Source: Acidobacteriota bacterium | Lineage (GTDB): Bacteria; Acidobacteriota; Aminicenantia; Aminicenantales; Saccharicenantaceae | Direction: 5' to 3' | Length of the DNA stretch: 64,000 nt | Assembly (NCBI GenBank): GCA_039683095.1 | Contig: JBDKSB010000011.1 | Coordinates: 177,342-241,341 of the forward strand | In this document: piece by piece, positions 55,439 through 63,967 of the stretch | How the letters are laid out: every line of letters begins with the position of its first letter | Numbering within the stretch: position 1 is the stretch's first letter | Made by a program: the position numbers and the translations under genes | The notes under the pieces: generated by a model | What the model was told of the DNA's origin: nothing | Databases searched by the model: none | The model's input: only the letters and a program-made list of their open reading frames with translations

Positions 55439-55467
55439 TTGACAAAGCCCCCTTAAAGTGATATAAG
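55439..55467 (+). promoter_or_regulatory. Promoter of lipoprotein/L,D-transpeptidase cluster
   Basis: -35 TTGACA (55439-55444), 17-bp spacer, -10 TATAAG (55462-55467). The 80-nt leader ends in AAAGGAGG before ATG 55547, so strong expression is expected. Confidence 0.7.
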
Positions 55468-55546
55468 TTTCCGCAATCAGGACATCTCAATCACACGGCG
55501 CCTATCTCACGTAATTCATACAAAAGCTACCAAAGGAGGTACAATC

Positions 55547-56140
55547 ATGAAGAGCATCGTGAAAGGCTTAGCGCTGGCGCTCGCCCTCGTGTTTGTGTTC
55601 ACGAGCTGCGCCAAGGCTCCCACCCAGTTGATGGACCAGGCCAAGGCCGGCATCCAGGGCGTCATCGACGCCAAGGGCGGCATCTACGCCAAGGATGAGC
55701 TGAACAAGCTCCAGGGCGACCTGCAGGCCGCTCTTGATGCGGTCGCGGCCCAGTCGAAGAAATTCTTCAAGAAGTATGGCCCGGCCAAGGAAATGCTGAA
55801 CAAGGTCATCGCCGACGCCGAGCAGGTCAAGGGCCTGATCCCCGGGCGGATCGCTGAGGCCAAGGCTGCTGCCGAGACCGCGATGAACGAAGCCAAGACG
55901 GCCGTCGAACAGGCCAAGGCGCTCCTCGAGAAGGCCCCCAAGGGCAAGGGCACCAAGGCCGACATCGAGGCCATGAAGGCTGACCTGGCTGGTCTCGAGA
56001 CCGCGATGGCCGACGTTACCACCGCCCTGAACGCCGAGGACTATTTCGGCGCCAAGGACAAGGCCAACGTCATCAAGGAAAAGGCTGCCGGCATCACCGA
56101 GCAGATCAACGCCGCCATCGCCAAGGTCAAGGGCCGCTAA
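55547..56140 (+). CDS. Small helical lipoprotein upstream of L,D-transpeptidases
   Basis: 197 aa with a lipoprotein signal (lipobox FTSC, lipidated C21). The mature part is Ala/Lys/Glu-rich, almost wholly helical, with regular heptad-like spacing and no catalytic motif; it ends AKVKGR. Its pattern (YAKDELNKLQGDL...KKFFKKYGPAKEML...LETAMADVTTALNAEDY) parallels the N-terminal domain of the next gene product and recalls DUF4398-type lipoproteins. Strong promoter and ribosome-binding site suggest an abundant protein. A Braun-lipoprotein-like structural role is inferred from the context, not shown. Confidence 0.72.
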   Translation: MKSIVKGLALALALVFVFTSCAKAPTQLMDQAKAGIQGVIDAKGGIYAKDELNKLQGDLQAALDAVAAQSKKFFKKYGPAKEMLNKVIADAEQVKGLIPGRIAEAKAAAETAMNEAKTAVEQAKALLEKAPKGKGTKADIEAMKADLAGLETAMADVTTALNAEDYFGAKDKANVIKEKAAGITEQINAAIAKVKGR

Positions 56141-56150
56141 GTCACAGGAC

Positions 56151-57239
56151 TTGAAGCTCAGTAAAACAGCCGCCTTCGTACTGGCTGTTTTGCTCTTTGG
56201 TTGTCGGACCGCACCGGTCCCGACGGAGGTCCTTGACGCTGACCGTCAGGAAAGAGACCTTCGGGGGACCGGTGCTTCTCTTTTTGCCGGACCGGAGCAT
56301 GCGGCCTACCTGCGGAGCCTGGCTAACGCCCGCCAAACCCTGGAAAGGGAGAACCTCAAGCTGGGCTGGTTCCGCGATTACGGCAAGGTCCGCCGGGAAT
56401 TCGCGGCCGTGCTGCGGACCGGCGAGGCCGTCGGGGCCGAGGCCCGGACGGCCATCTCCAGCCGGTCGGCGTCCCTGAGCCAATCGGTCCAGGCGATCCG
56501 CCGCCGGCTGATGACGCTCGACGACCTGACCTTGTCGCTGGTCGAGCGGGGCCCGGCCCGGAGCCGGCTGACCCAGGCCTCCCTGGCCCTGACCGAGGCC
56601 GAGGAGATGATCGACCGGAGCCGGTTCGACCAGGCGTCGTCCCGCCTCGAGAAGGCCACGAGCCTGACGGCCGAGGCCGAAAAGGCCGTCATCGCCCACA
56701 TCTCCCGGTACCTCGATCCGGCCCAGGTCAGGAGCTGGAAGACGGCCGCCGAAGAGACCATCGCCGATTCGCGGGAGCGAGGCCTGACCGTCTTCATCGT
56801 CACCAAGCTCGAACACCGTCTCCTGGTCTACAGGGCCGGCAAGCTCATCCGCACCTACGATGTCGGGCTGGGCTTCAACGGCCTGGCCGACAAGCGCTAT
56901 GCCGGCGACAATGCCACTCCGGAGGGACGCTACAAGGTCGTCCGGAAGATCCCCTCGAGCCTCTATTACAAGGCCCTGCTCATCGATTATCCGAACGACG
57001 AGGATCGCCGCTGGTTCGCCCGGGAGAGGGCCCGGGGGACGATCCCCAAATACGTCGGGATCGGGGGGGACGTCGAGATCCACGGCGGCGGCCAGGACAG
57101 CCTGACCCGGGGCTGCGTCTCCCTGGACAACAACAGGATGGACGAGCTCTACGACCTGGCCGCGGTCGGGACGCCGGTCACGATCGTCGGCACGCTGGAG
57201 CTCGAGAATTACGTCATCAAAGCCATCGGGAACAACTGA
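56151..57239 (+). CDS. Lipoprotein L,D-transpeptidase (YkuD) with helical N-terminal domain
   Basis: 362 aa. TTG start at 56151 gives a perfect lipoprotein signal (lipobox LFGC, C18); no ATG or GTG in frame does so. Residues about 30-205 are helical and resemble the upstream lipoprotein (for example FRDYGKVRREF and LALTEAEEMIDRSRFD). The YkuD domain (about 212-355) carries the catalytic pair H311 (IHGGG) and C322 (TRGCVSLDNN). Such enzymes form 3-3 cross-links or attach proteins to peptidoglycan. It lies 10 bp after the lipoprotein gene. Confidence 0.88.
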   Translation: MKLSKTAAFVLAVLLFGCRTAPVPTEVLDADRQERDLRGTGASLFAGPEHAAYLRSLANARQTLERENLKLGWFRDYGKVRREFAAVLRTGEAVGAEARTAISSRSASLSQSVQAIRRRLMTLDDLTLSLVERGPARSRLTQASLALTEAEEMIDRSRFDQASSRLEKATSLTAEAEKAVIAHISRYLDPAQVRSWKTAAEETIADSRERGLTVFIVTKLEHRLLVYRAGKLIRTYDVGLGFNGLADKRYAGDNATPEGRYKVVRKIPSSLYYKALLIDYPNDEDRRWFARERARGTIPKYVGIGGDVEIHGGGQDSLTRGCVSLDNNRMDELYDLAAVGTPVTIVGTLELENYVIKAIGNN

Positions 57240-57240
57240 T

Positions 57241-57885
57241 ATGTTTATCAAGCGAATCCTCCTCGCGGCGACGGCCCTGGCCGCCCTTGGTTTCCTGGCC
57301 GTCCTCGGTGCCTCGTATTTCATCGGCCTCAAGGAGGCCTCGGGCTGGCCGGCTCCGGGCCCGGTCCTGTCGGACAAGGACGCTCCCAAGGTCGAAAAGA
57401 ACGTCCAGCAGCTCGAAAAGCGGATGTCGGCCCTGCAGCCCAAGGGCCTCTACATCGTCATCGATACGGCCGAGAACCGGCTCCAGCTCAGGGACGGGGA
57501 CAAGGTGCTGCGGACGGCCGTCGTCTCCTGCGGCAGCGGCGTCGTCCTCGAGGAGCAGGGCGGCCGGAAGCGCAGCTGGGTCTTCGACACGCCCCGGGGC
57601 GAGTTCAGCGTCAAATCGAAGATAACCAATCCGTACTGGGTCAAGCCGGACTGGGCCTTCATCGAGGAAGGGGAGAAGATCCCCAAGGCCATGGAGGACC
57701 GGATCGAGGCCGGGACGCTCGGGGATTATGCCCTGGGCTTCGGCCAGGGGTTTTTCATCCACGGCACCCTGTATACCCGGCTCCTCGGCCGGAACGTCAC
57801 CCACGGCTGCGTCCGGGTGGGTGACGAGGACCTGAAGTACCTGTTCAAGACGGTCCCGATCGGGGCGAAGATCTACATCTACTGA
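57241..57885 (+). CDS. Membrane-anchored L,D-transpeptidase (YkuD)
   Basis: 214 aa with an N-terminal membrane helix or uncleaved signal (about 5-29), a short linker, then a YkuD domain starting at LYIVIDTAENRLQLRDG. Active-site residues are H174 (FIHGTLYT) and H188-G189-C190 in THGCVRV. It starts 1 bp after the preceding transpeptidase gene and overlaps the next gene by one base (TGATG). The two transpeptidases differ in the length of the catalytic loop, so they may have different acceptors. Confidence 0.9.
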   Translation: MFIKRILLAATALAALGFLAVLGASYFIGLKEASGWPAPGPVLSDKDAPKVEKNVQQLEKRMSALQPKGLYIVIDTAENRLQLRDGDKVLRTAVVSCGSGVVLEEQGGRKRSWVFDTPRGEFSVKSKITNPYWVKPDWAFIEEGEKIPKAMEDRIEAGTLGDYALGFGQGFFIHGTLYTRLLGRNVTHGCVRVGDEDLKYLFKTVPIGAKIYIY

Positions 57886-58601
57886 TGAGGGCGGCGATGA
57901 GAAATGCAGCACGTGTCGCGGGTCTCGCGGTCCTGGCCGGGATCGGGATATTCGCCCTCGCCGGGCCGGTCCCGGGCGCCGAGATCGACCGGGCGGCCCT
58001 GGGGAAGAAGCAGGAAACCCTGACGGCCGAATACGGCCTGGCCAAGGACGCCAAGTTCTATTTCGTCTTCGACGTCCGGGGGCATAAGCTGGAGCTGAGG
58101 GTCCGGGGCATGGTCCTGAGATCCTGGCCGATAGTCGGCATGAGGTTCTGGGGCAGGCCGGAATTCTCGGGCATGGTCGAGCTGACGAGGAAGACCACGC
58201 TGAAGGCGCCGGAGCGGATCATAATCAAGCCGGGGCAGGAAGAAGCCCTGGTCAAGGTCCCCGCGCCCGCGCCGAAACCGGGCGCGGCCGCCGCGGCGGC
58301 GCCGGTGGCCGCCGACTACGACCTCGAGGCCCTGGAGATCAGGGATATGCCGACGCGCTTCAGCATGGATTTCGACAACGGGCTCCACGTCTCGCTCGCG
58401 GCCAGGTCGGGGGAGGCCCCCGGGCTGATCGCCCGGCTGAAGGAAGCCTGGCGCTGGTACATCGCTCTCCCCCTGGGCGATGTCTTCGGCCGGGACCGGC
58501 AAAAGGCCCGGCCGGTGCTGGAACTGGTCTTCGAGGACGAGAAGGCGCCCCAGGGGATATACTGGCATTTCTTTGACGGGATCAAAGGGATCATTCTCTG
58601 A
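57885..58601 (+). CDS. Exported protein resembling a YkuD N-terminus but without the active site
   Basis: 238 aa with a signal peptide (about 1-32, ending GPVPGAE). Residues about 53-85 (FYFVFDVRGHKLELRVRG) match the opening strands of YkuD domains, but no HG...HGC motif follows, so it cannot be an L,D-transpeptidase. A Pro/Ala linker (about 125-143) separates it from a C-terminal part with EAWRWYIALPLGDVFG and ending IYWHFFDGIKGIIL. It is translationally coupled to the preceding gene (TGATG); a second ATG 12 nt later is possible. The function is unknown; a partner or regulator of the two transpeptidases is plausible. Confidence 0.65.
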   Translation: MRAAMRNAARVAGLAVLAGIGIFALAGPVPGAEIDRAALGKKQETLTAEYGLAKDAKFYFVFDVRGHKLELRVRGMVLRSWPIVGMRFWGRPEFSGMVELTRKTTLKAPERIIIKPGQEEALVKVPAPAPKPGAAAAAAPVAADYDLEALEIRDMPTRFSMDFDNGLHVSLAARSGEAPGLIARLKEAWRWYIALPLGDVFGRDRQKARPVLELVFEDEKAPQGIYWHFFDGIKGIIL

Positions 58602-58655
58602 TCTCTTCGGGCTGACTGATTGAAAAACAAAGCCGGGGAAGATTTTTAATTAATA

Positions 58656-58676
58656 CTTGACACTAAAGGACTAAGA
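58656..58676. promoter_or_regulatory. Degenerate HAIR-like site over the dnaK -35
   Basis: CTTGACA-N7-ACTAAG, compared with the HspR box CTTGAGT-N7-ACTCAAG known from actinobacteria and epsilonproteobacteria. The left arm matches at 5 of 7 positions; the right arm matches only with one base deleted. It is offered because hspR is in the same operon. Confidence 0.35.
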
Positions 58677-58685
58677 TTATATATT
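58657..58685 (+). promoter_or_regulatory. Promoter of dnaK operon
   Basis: -35 TTGACA (58657-58662), 17-bp spacer, -10 TATATT (58680-58685). It is a housekeeping-type promoter, not a sigma-32-type heat-shock promoter. Confidence 0.7.
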
Positions 58686-58688
58686 GTA

Positions 58689-58698
58689 TTAGCGCTAA
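58689..58698. promoter_or_regulatory. Palindrome at the dnaK transcription start
   Basis: Perfect 10-bp palindrome TTAGCGCTAA between the -10 and the dnaK start, covering the expected transcription start. It looks like the outer arms of a CIRCE element without the N9 spacer. Confidence 0.4.
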
Positions 58699-58722
58699 AT
58701 TGAATATGTCAGGAGGGCTCCA

Positions 58723-60663
58723 ATGAGCAAGATAATCGGAATCGATCTGGGTACGACGAATTCGGTCGTCGCGATCCAGGAAGGAGAGAAGACGACCGTC
58801 ATCCCGAACGAGGAAGGCGGGCGGACGACGCCGTCCGTCGTCGCGTTCTCGGCCAAGGGCGAGATCCTGGTCGGGCAGGTCGCCAAGCGCCAGCGGGTGA
58901 CGAACCCCGAGAACACCATCTACTCGATCAAGCGCTTCATGGGCCGGCGCTTCGGCGAGGTCGGCCAGGAGATCAAGCAGGTCCCGTTCAAGGTCACCGA
59001 GGCCCCGAACGGCGACGTCCGGGTCGAGGCCCACGGCAAGCTCTACGCCCCGCCCGAGATCTCGGCCTTCATCCTGCAGAAGCTGAAAAAGGCCGCCGAG
59101 GATTACCTCGGGGAGAAGGTGGAGCGGGCCGTCATCACCGTCCCCGCCTATTTCAATGACAGCCAGCGCAAGGCCACCAAGGACGCCGGTCAGATCGCCG
59201 GGCTCAAGGTCGAGCGGATCATCAACGAGCCGACGGCCGCGGCCCTGGCCTACGGCATGGACAAGAAGAAGGACCAGACGATCGCCGTCTACGACTTCGG
59301 CGGCGGCACGTTCGACATCTCGATCCTGGAAGTCGGGGAAGGCGTCGTCGAGGTCAAGGCGACAAACGGCGACACCCACCTCGGCGGCGACGACCTGGAC
59401 CAGCGGGTCCAGGACTGGATCGTCCAGGAATTCAAGCGCGACTCCGGCATCGACCTGACGCGCGATAAGATGGCCATCCAGCGCCTCAAGGAGGCCGCCG
59501 AGAAAGCCAAGGTCGAGCTCTCGACCACCATGGAGACCGAGATCAACCTGCCCTTCATCACCGCCGACGCCTCCGGGCCGCGGCACCTGCTGATGAAGAT
59601 GACCCGGGCCAAGCTCGAGCAGCTCTGCGAGGACCTCATCCAGAGGTCCGTCGCCCCCGTTCGGCAGGCCCTGGCCGACGCCAACCTCAAGGCCTCGGAC
59701 ATCCACGAGGTCATCCTCGTCGGCGGCCAGACCCGCATGCCCCGCATCCAGCAGCTCGTCCAGGAGCTGTTCGGCCGCGAGCCGCACAAGGGCGTCAACC
59801 CGGACGAGGTCGTGGCCGTCGGCGCGGCCATCCAGGGCGGCGTCCTGTCGGGCGACGTCAAGGACGTGCTCCTGCTCGACGTCACCCCGCTGACCCTTGG
59901 CATCGAGACGCTCGGCGGCGTGTTCACCAAGATGATCACCCGCAACACGACCATCCCGACCAAGAAGACCGAGATCTTCTCGACCGCCTCGGACAACCAG
60001 CCGAGCGTCGAGATCCACGTCCTGCAGGGCGAGCGCGAGATGGCCTCGCACAACCGGACCCTCGGCCGCTTCCACCTCGACGGCATCCCGCCGGCTCCCC
60101 GGGGCATCCCCAAGATCGAGGTGACCTTCGACATCGACGCCAACGGCATCCTGCACGTTTCGGCGAAGGACCTTGGCACGGGCAAGCAGCAGGCCATCAC
60201 GATCACGGGCCACAGCGGGCTCGACGAGAAGGAGATCAACCGCATGGTCAAGGACGCCGAGTCCAACGCCGCCGAGGACCGGAAGCGGCGGGAGACGATC
60301 GACGCCCGCAACCACGCCGATCAGCTCGTCTACAGCCTGGAGAAGCTGCTGCGGGAGAACAAGGACAAGGTCCCGGCCGAGGAGGCCGACCGTGTCCAGA
60401 AGGAGATCGAGAACACCAAGAAGGCCATCGAGTCGGACGACCTCGACAGGATCCGCAAGGCCTCCGAAGACCTGGCCAACGCCTCGCACAAGCTGACCGA
60501 GATGATGTACCGGCAGGCCGGGCCGCAGCCCGGCGCCGAAGCCGGGGGCGCCGGCTATCAGGCCGGCTCCCAGCAGCAGTCCTCCGGAGGCGGCAACGGC
60601 CGCAGCGAGGAGGGGGAGGTCATCGACGCCGAAGTGGTTGATGACGATTCGAAAAAGAAGTAA
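58723..60663 (+). CDS. dnaK: Chaperone DnaK (Hsp70)
   Basis: ATP-dependent chaperone of 646 aa. The ATPase domain has [48 protein letters not shown] and [11 protein letters not shown]; the interdomain linker is [15 protein letters not shown]; the substrate-binding domain and lid follow, with a Gly/Gln-rich tail ending in an acidic [14 protein letters not shown] motif that binds co-chaperones. It is first in a dnaK-dnaJ-hspR-sigma-dnaC-like operon; GGAGGG precedes the ATG. No grpE is in the operon. Confidence 0.98.
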   Translation: MSKIIGIDLGTTNSVVAIQEGEKTTVIPNEEGGRTTPSVVAFSAKGEILVGQVAKRQRVTNPENTIYSIKRFMGRRFGEVGQEIKQVPFKVTEAPNGDVRVEAHGKLYAPPEISAFILQKLKKAAEDYLGEKVERAVITVPAYFNDSQRKATKDAGQIAGLKVERIINEPTAAALAYGMDKKKDQTIAVYDFGGGTFDISILEVGEGVVEVKATNGDTHLGGDDLDQRVQDWIVQEFKRDSGIDLTRDKMAIQRLKEAAEKAKVELSTTMETEINLPFITADASGPRHLLMKMTRAKLEQLCEDLIQRSVAPVRQALADANLKASDIHEVILVGGQTRMPRIQQLVQELFGREPHKGVNPDEVVAVGAAIQGGVLSGDVKDVLLLDVTPLTLGIETLGGVFTKMITRNTTIPTKKTEIFSTASDNQPSVEIHVLQGEREMASHNRTLGRFHLDGIPPAPRGIPKIEVTFDIDANGILHVSAKDLGTGKQQAITITGHSGLDEKEINRMVKDAESNAAEDRKRRETIDARNHADQLVYSLEKLLRENKDKVPAEEADRVQKEIENTKKAIESDDLDRIRKASEDLANASHKLTEMMYRQAGPQPGAEAGGAGYQAGSQQQSSGGGNGRSEEGEVIDAEVVDDDSKKK

Positions 60664-60696
60664 ATAATATCGCCGGGCCGGGTCCAGGGAGCGGAG

Positions 60697-61812
60697 ATGG
60701 CGAAGGATTATTACCAGGTCTTGGGCGTCGACAAGGGCGCCGCCTTGCCCGAGATCAAGAAGGCCTACCGCCGGCTGGCGCGCAAGTACCATCCCGACCT
60801 CAATCCCGGGGACAAGACGGCCGAAGCCCGCTTCAAGGAGATCCAGGAAGCCTACTCGGTCCTGAGCGATCCCAAGAAGCGGGCCCAGTACGACCAGTTC
60901 GGCGATCTCGGCGGCATCCCGCCGGGCGCCGGGCCGGGCGCCGGTCCCGCCGGCGGCGGCTTCGAAGGCTTCGATTTTTCCGATTACGGCTCGTCGACCT
61001 TCCGGGACTTCTTCGAGAACCTGTTCGGCGGCGGCGGCGTTCGGGGGGCGGGGCCGTCCGCGGGCGCTGCCGAGCGGGGCGAGGACCTTCAGTACTCCAT
61101 GTCCGTCGGGTTCGAGGACGCCATCCGCGGCGTCGAAGCCCGCATCAGGGTTAACCGCCTGGCGGCCTGCAAAGCGTGCGGCGGCACCGGCCGGGCCTCC
61201 GGCTCGCGGCCGCGGGCCTGTCCGGCCTGCGGCGGCAGCGGGCGGGGCACCACGCAGCGGGGCTTCATGAAGTTCTCGGGCGTCTGCCAGGCCTGCGGCG
61301 GCACGGGCCAAGCCGCGGGCGAGCCCTGTCCGGCCTGCGGCGGACAAGGCCTGGCCCAGATATCGGACCTCATCACCGTCCGCATCCCCGCGGGCGTCGA
61401 CAACGGCTCCAAGGTCCGCGTCCCGGGGCGCGGCAACGCCGGCCGGAACGGCGGGCCGCCGGGCGACCTCTACATCGTCATCGAGGTCGCGCCGCACGCC
61501 ATTTTCAAGAGGGAAGGGGCGAATATCTCGGTCCGGGTGCCGGTCACGGTGCCCGAGGCCACGCTGGGGGCCAAGATCGAGGTGCCGACCCTCTGGGGCC
61601 GGACGACCATCCGCATCCCGCCCGGGACGAAGTCGGGCCAGAAGTTCCGCATCAGGGAACAGGGCGCACCGGTCGCCGGCCGGCACGGCCGCGGCGACGA
61701 GTTCGCCGAGGTCTACATCGTCCCGCCGCCGTTCGAGAACCAGCGGGTCCGGGAGATCATGAAGGAGCTGGAAACGCTCTCGGGGCCGAACCCGAGGCAG
61801 TCCCAGGGATGA
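60697..61812 (+). CDS. dnaJ: Co-chaperone DnaJ (Hsp40)
   Basis: Type I Hsp40 of 371 aa: a J domain with HPD in [11 protein letters not shown], a Gly-rich linker (about 70-125), four CxxCxGxG-type zinc motifs (starting [40 protein letters not shown]), and C-terminal substrate-binding barrels. It is 33 bp after dnaK and 6 bp before hspR, the arrangement that lets DnaK/DnaJ and HspR form a feedback circuit. Confidence 0.97.
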   Translation: MAKDYYQVLGVDKGAALPEIKKAYRRLARKYHPDLNPGDKTAEARFKEIQEAYSVLSDPKKRAQYDQFGDLGGIPPGAGPGAGPAGGGFEGFDFSDYGSSTFRDFFENLFGGGGVRGAGPSAGAAERGEDLQYSMSVGFEDAIRGVEARIRVNRLAACKACGGTGRASGSRPRACPACGGSGRGTTQRGFMKFSGVCQACGGTGQAAGEPCPACGGQGLAQISDLITVRIPAGVDNGSKVRVPGRGNAGRNGGPPGDLYIVIEVAPHAIFKREGANISVRVPVTVPEATLGAKIEVPTLWGRTTIRIPPGTKSGQKFRIREQGAPVAGRHGRGDEFAEVYIVPPPFENQRVREIMKELETLSGPNPRQSQG

Positions 61813-61818
61813 GCCCAG

Positions 61819-62262
61819 ATGAAGAAGAACAGGGAAGAGAAGAAAGAGAGGCTTAAGCGGCCGGCCTCGGCCAAGGGGGCCGGCGGCCCGGTTTACCATA
61901 TCTCGGCCGTCGCCGAGATGTACGGGCTCCACCCGCAAACTCTCCGGATGTACGAGCGGGAGGGCCTGCTCATGCCCTCCCGGAGCGAGGGCAACACCCG
62001 CCTGTATTCGGCCGAGGACCTCAAGCGGCTGGAGATCATCCTGAATCTCATCCGCGACCTCGGGGTCAACCTGGCCGGGGTCGAGGTCATCCTGAACATG
62101 AGGGACAAGATCGAGCGCATCGAGTCCGAGGTCGGCGAATTCCTCGGCTACATACAGCGGGAGTTCTTCCAGGGCAAGGAGGAGGAGTTCGAGGCCCGGA
62201 AGCGGGCCCTGATGAGCGTCCGGCCCAGCGGGGTGGTCAAGGTCAAGAACCGGGATGAGTGA
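61819..62262 (+). CDS. hspR: MerR-family heat-shock repressor HspR
   Basis: 147 aa. A Lys/Arg-rich N-terminal tail (about 1-25) precedes a MerR helix-turn-helix, YHISAVAEMYGLHPQTLRMYEREGLL in part, with the HspR hallmark LHPQTLR, then a dimerisation helix. HspR proteins repress dnaK operons, often with DnaK as co-repressor. It is encoded after dnaJ, so autoregulation is likely. It lacks the metal or drug-binding C-terminus of other MerR proteins. Confidence 0.93.
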   Translation: MKKNREEKKERLKRPASAKGAGGPVYHISAVAEMYGLHPQTLRMYEREGLLMPSRSEGNTRLYSAEDLKRLEIILNLIRDLGVNLAGVEVILNMRDKIERIESEVGEFLGYIQREFFQGKEEEFEARKRALMSVRPSGVVKVKNRDE

Positions 62263-62265
62263 AGC

Positions 62266-63108
62266 ATGGACCCGCGGGACTTCTTCGACTCGAGGAACAT
62301 CAAGCATTACCTCGAGGACATCTCGAAGTTCCCGGCCCTGACCGAGGACGAAGAGAAGAAGCTCGGGGAGAAGATCCGCCAGGGCGACGCGGAAGCCCTG
62401 CAGGCCCTGGTCCGGTCCAATCTCAAGTTCGTCGTCTCGTACGTCAAGAAGTACCGGGGCATGGGGCTGGGCCTGCTCGACCTCATCGACGAGGGCAACG
62501 TCGGGCTGATCGAGGCGGCCAAGCGCTTCGATCCCTCCCGGGGCGTGCGCTTCGTCTCCTACGCCGTCTGGTGGATCCGCCAGGCCATCCTCCACGCCCT
62601 GACCCAGTCGGCGCGGATCACCCGGATCCCCCAGAAGCTGGCCGACCAGATCTCCCAGATGAAAAGGAAGACGGCCGAGCTCAAGGTCGCGCTGGGGCGG
62701 GAGCCGGTCCGGGAGGAGATCGCCGCGGCCATGTGCGTGTCGGAGACCGACGTCGAGGACCTCGAGATCCTCGCGGAGCGCAACCTGTCCCTGAGCGACA
62801 AGGTCAACGACGACGACCTGGAGGTCGAGGACCGGCTCAGCGACCCGGACTCGCCCTCGGTCGAGTACCAGATCATCAAGGCCTCAATCCAGCAGCAGAT
62901 CCGGGACATCCTGAGCGAGCTGGATGAGAAGGAGGCCCTTGTGCTAAAATTACGGTTCGGGTTGGACGACGACCGGCCGCGGACCCTGCAGGAGATCGGC
63001 GACCAGCTCAATCTGACCCGCGAGAGGATCCGCCAGATAGAACAGAAGGCCATGAGGAAGCTCAGCCGGTCGCAGAAGCTCCAGCACCTTCGGGGGTACC
63101 TGAATTGA
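62266..63108 (+). CDS. RNA polymerase sigma-70 factor (group 1/2, short)
   Basis: 280 aa containing regions 1.2 (IKHYLEDISKFPALT), 2 (SNLKFVVSYVKKYRGMGLGLLDLI in part; -10 recognition in FVSYAVWWIRQAI), 3 and 4 (ALVLKLRFGLDDD; HTH LQEIGDQLNLTRERIRQIEQKAMRKL). It lacks region 1.1 and the non-conserved insert of large RpoD proteins, so it is either a compact primary sigma factor or an RpoS/HrdB-like alternative one. No RpoH box is visible. It starts 3 bp after hspR and overlaps the next gene by 4 bp (TTGA), which ties it to the heat-shock operon. Confidence 0.92.
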   Translation: MDPRDFFDSRNIKHYLEDISKFPALTEDEEKKLGEKIRQGDAEALQALVRSNLKFVVSYVKKYRGMGLGLLDLIDEGNVGLIEAAKRFDPSRGVRFVSYAVWWIRQAILHALTQSARITRIPQKLADQISQMKRKTAELKVALGREPVREEIAAAMCVSETDVEDLEILAERNLSLSDKVNDDDLEVEDRLSDPDSPSVEYQIIKASIQQQIRDILSELDEKEALVLKLRFGLDDDRPRTLQEIGDQLNLTRERIRQIEQKAMRKLSRSQKLQHLRGYLN

Positions 63109-63851
63109 GCGAGCCGGCGGTCTGCCCCAAGTGCCGGGGGACGGGCTGGGTCCTCGAGGACGCCGCAGGCTCCCGGGTGGCCAGGCGCTGCGCCTGCTAC
63201 GGCGAGCGCTGGAAACAGTCCCTGTTCGACCAGGCCAACATCCCCCGGCGCTACCAATCCTGCACCCTGGACAGCTTCGAGGTCCACAACGACTCGCACC
63301 GGGACGCCCTCAAGATCTCGCGGCAGTTCGTCAAGAACTACCCGGCCCAGGATGTCGGGCTGCTGTTCATCGGGCCCTGCGGGGTGGGGAAGACCCACCT
63401 GGCCGTGGCCGTCATCCAGGAGCTCATCCGGACGAAGGACGCTTCCTGCATCTTCTACGATTTCCGCGACCTTATCCGCGAGATCCAGAGCACCTTCACG
63501 CCGGACTCGACGCTGTCCGAATCCGACGTGCTGACGCCCGTCTTCCAGTCCGAGGTCCTAGTCCTCGACGAGCTCGGGGCCAAGCGGACGACGGCCTGGG
63601 TCGAAGAGACGGTCTTCTACATCATCAACCATCGCTACAACCACAAGAAGATGACCTTGTTCACGACCAACTACCCTGACCTCGACGAGGAGGAGGACAA
63701 GCGTGACTCCTTCTACAAGAAGGGCGGTGACAGCCTGATCGACCGCATCGGCGTCCGTCTCCGCTCGCGCATCTACGAGATGTGCAAGGTCGTCGAGATC
63801 ACGGGCGAGGACTATCGCAAGATCGCCAAACAGGCCAGCTACCGGTTCTGA
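63105..63851 (+). CDS. DnaC/DnaI-like AAA+ ATPase with zinc-binding N-terminus
   Basis: 248 aa, TTG start at 63105 overlapping the sigma-factor stop. The N-terminal Cys cluster (C7, C10, C29, C31) is a likely zinc site; the AAA+ core has Walker A GPCGVGKT (90-97), Walker B VLVLDELGAK and the sensor FTTNYPD. The family includes helicase loaders (DnaC, DnaI) and IstB of IS21. Coupling to the chromosomal sigma gene and the zinc motif favour a helicase-loader or primosome role, although an insertion element begins just downstream. Confidence 0.85.
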   Translation: MSEPAVCPKCRGTGWVLEDAAGSRVARRCACYGERWKQSLFDQANIPRRYQSCTLDSFEVHNDSHRDALKISRQFVKNYPAQDVGLLFIGPCGVGKTHLAVAVIQELIRTKDASCIFYDFRDLIREIQSTFTPDSTLSESDVLTPVFQSEVLVLDELGAKRTTAWVEETVFYIINHRYNHKKMTLFTTNYPDLDEEEDKRDSFYKKGGDSLIDRIGVRLRSRIYEMCKVVEITGEDYRKIAKQASYRF

Positions 63852-63942
63852 ACGCTCTTCTTGCTCGTGTTGTCTGTTGCACCAACGTGATAACTTCCGG
63901 ATTGGCCAACGTGAAAACTTCCGCTTTTTTCGGCTAAGGTAT

Positions 63943-63963
63943 GGCCTCCTGAGGAAGGAGGCC
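63943..63963 (+). promoter_or_regulatory. Hairpin sequestering the transposase ribosome-binding site
   Basis: GGCCTCCT (63943-63950), 5-nt loop, AGGAGGCC (63956-63963). The right arm contains the Shine-Dalgarno AAGGAGG (63955-63961) of the transposase gene. Confidence 0.55.
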
Positions 63964-63967
63964 GGAC

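Noticed and set aside
58689..58698. CIRCE/HrcA element at dnaK
   Set aside because: Only the outer TTAGC/GCTAA arms are present, without the 9-bp spacer and inner bases; hspR rather than hrcA is encoded. Kept only as an unnamed palindrome.
58663..62595. Very long open frame on the minus strand opposite dnaK-dnaJ-hspR
   Set aside because: Low-complexity Asp/Gly/Leu/Val-rich translation typical of the antisense of GC-rich genes; dnaK and dnaJ on the other strand are unmistakable.
63105..63851. IstB helper of an IS21 element
   Set aside because: Coupled to the chromosomal sigma-factor gene and carrying a zinc-type N-terminus; the adjacent element begins after it and does not look like IS21.
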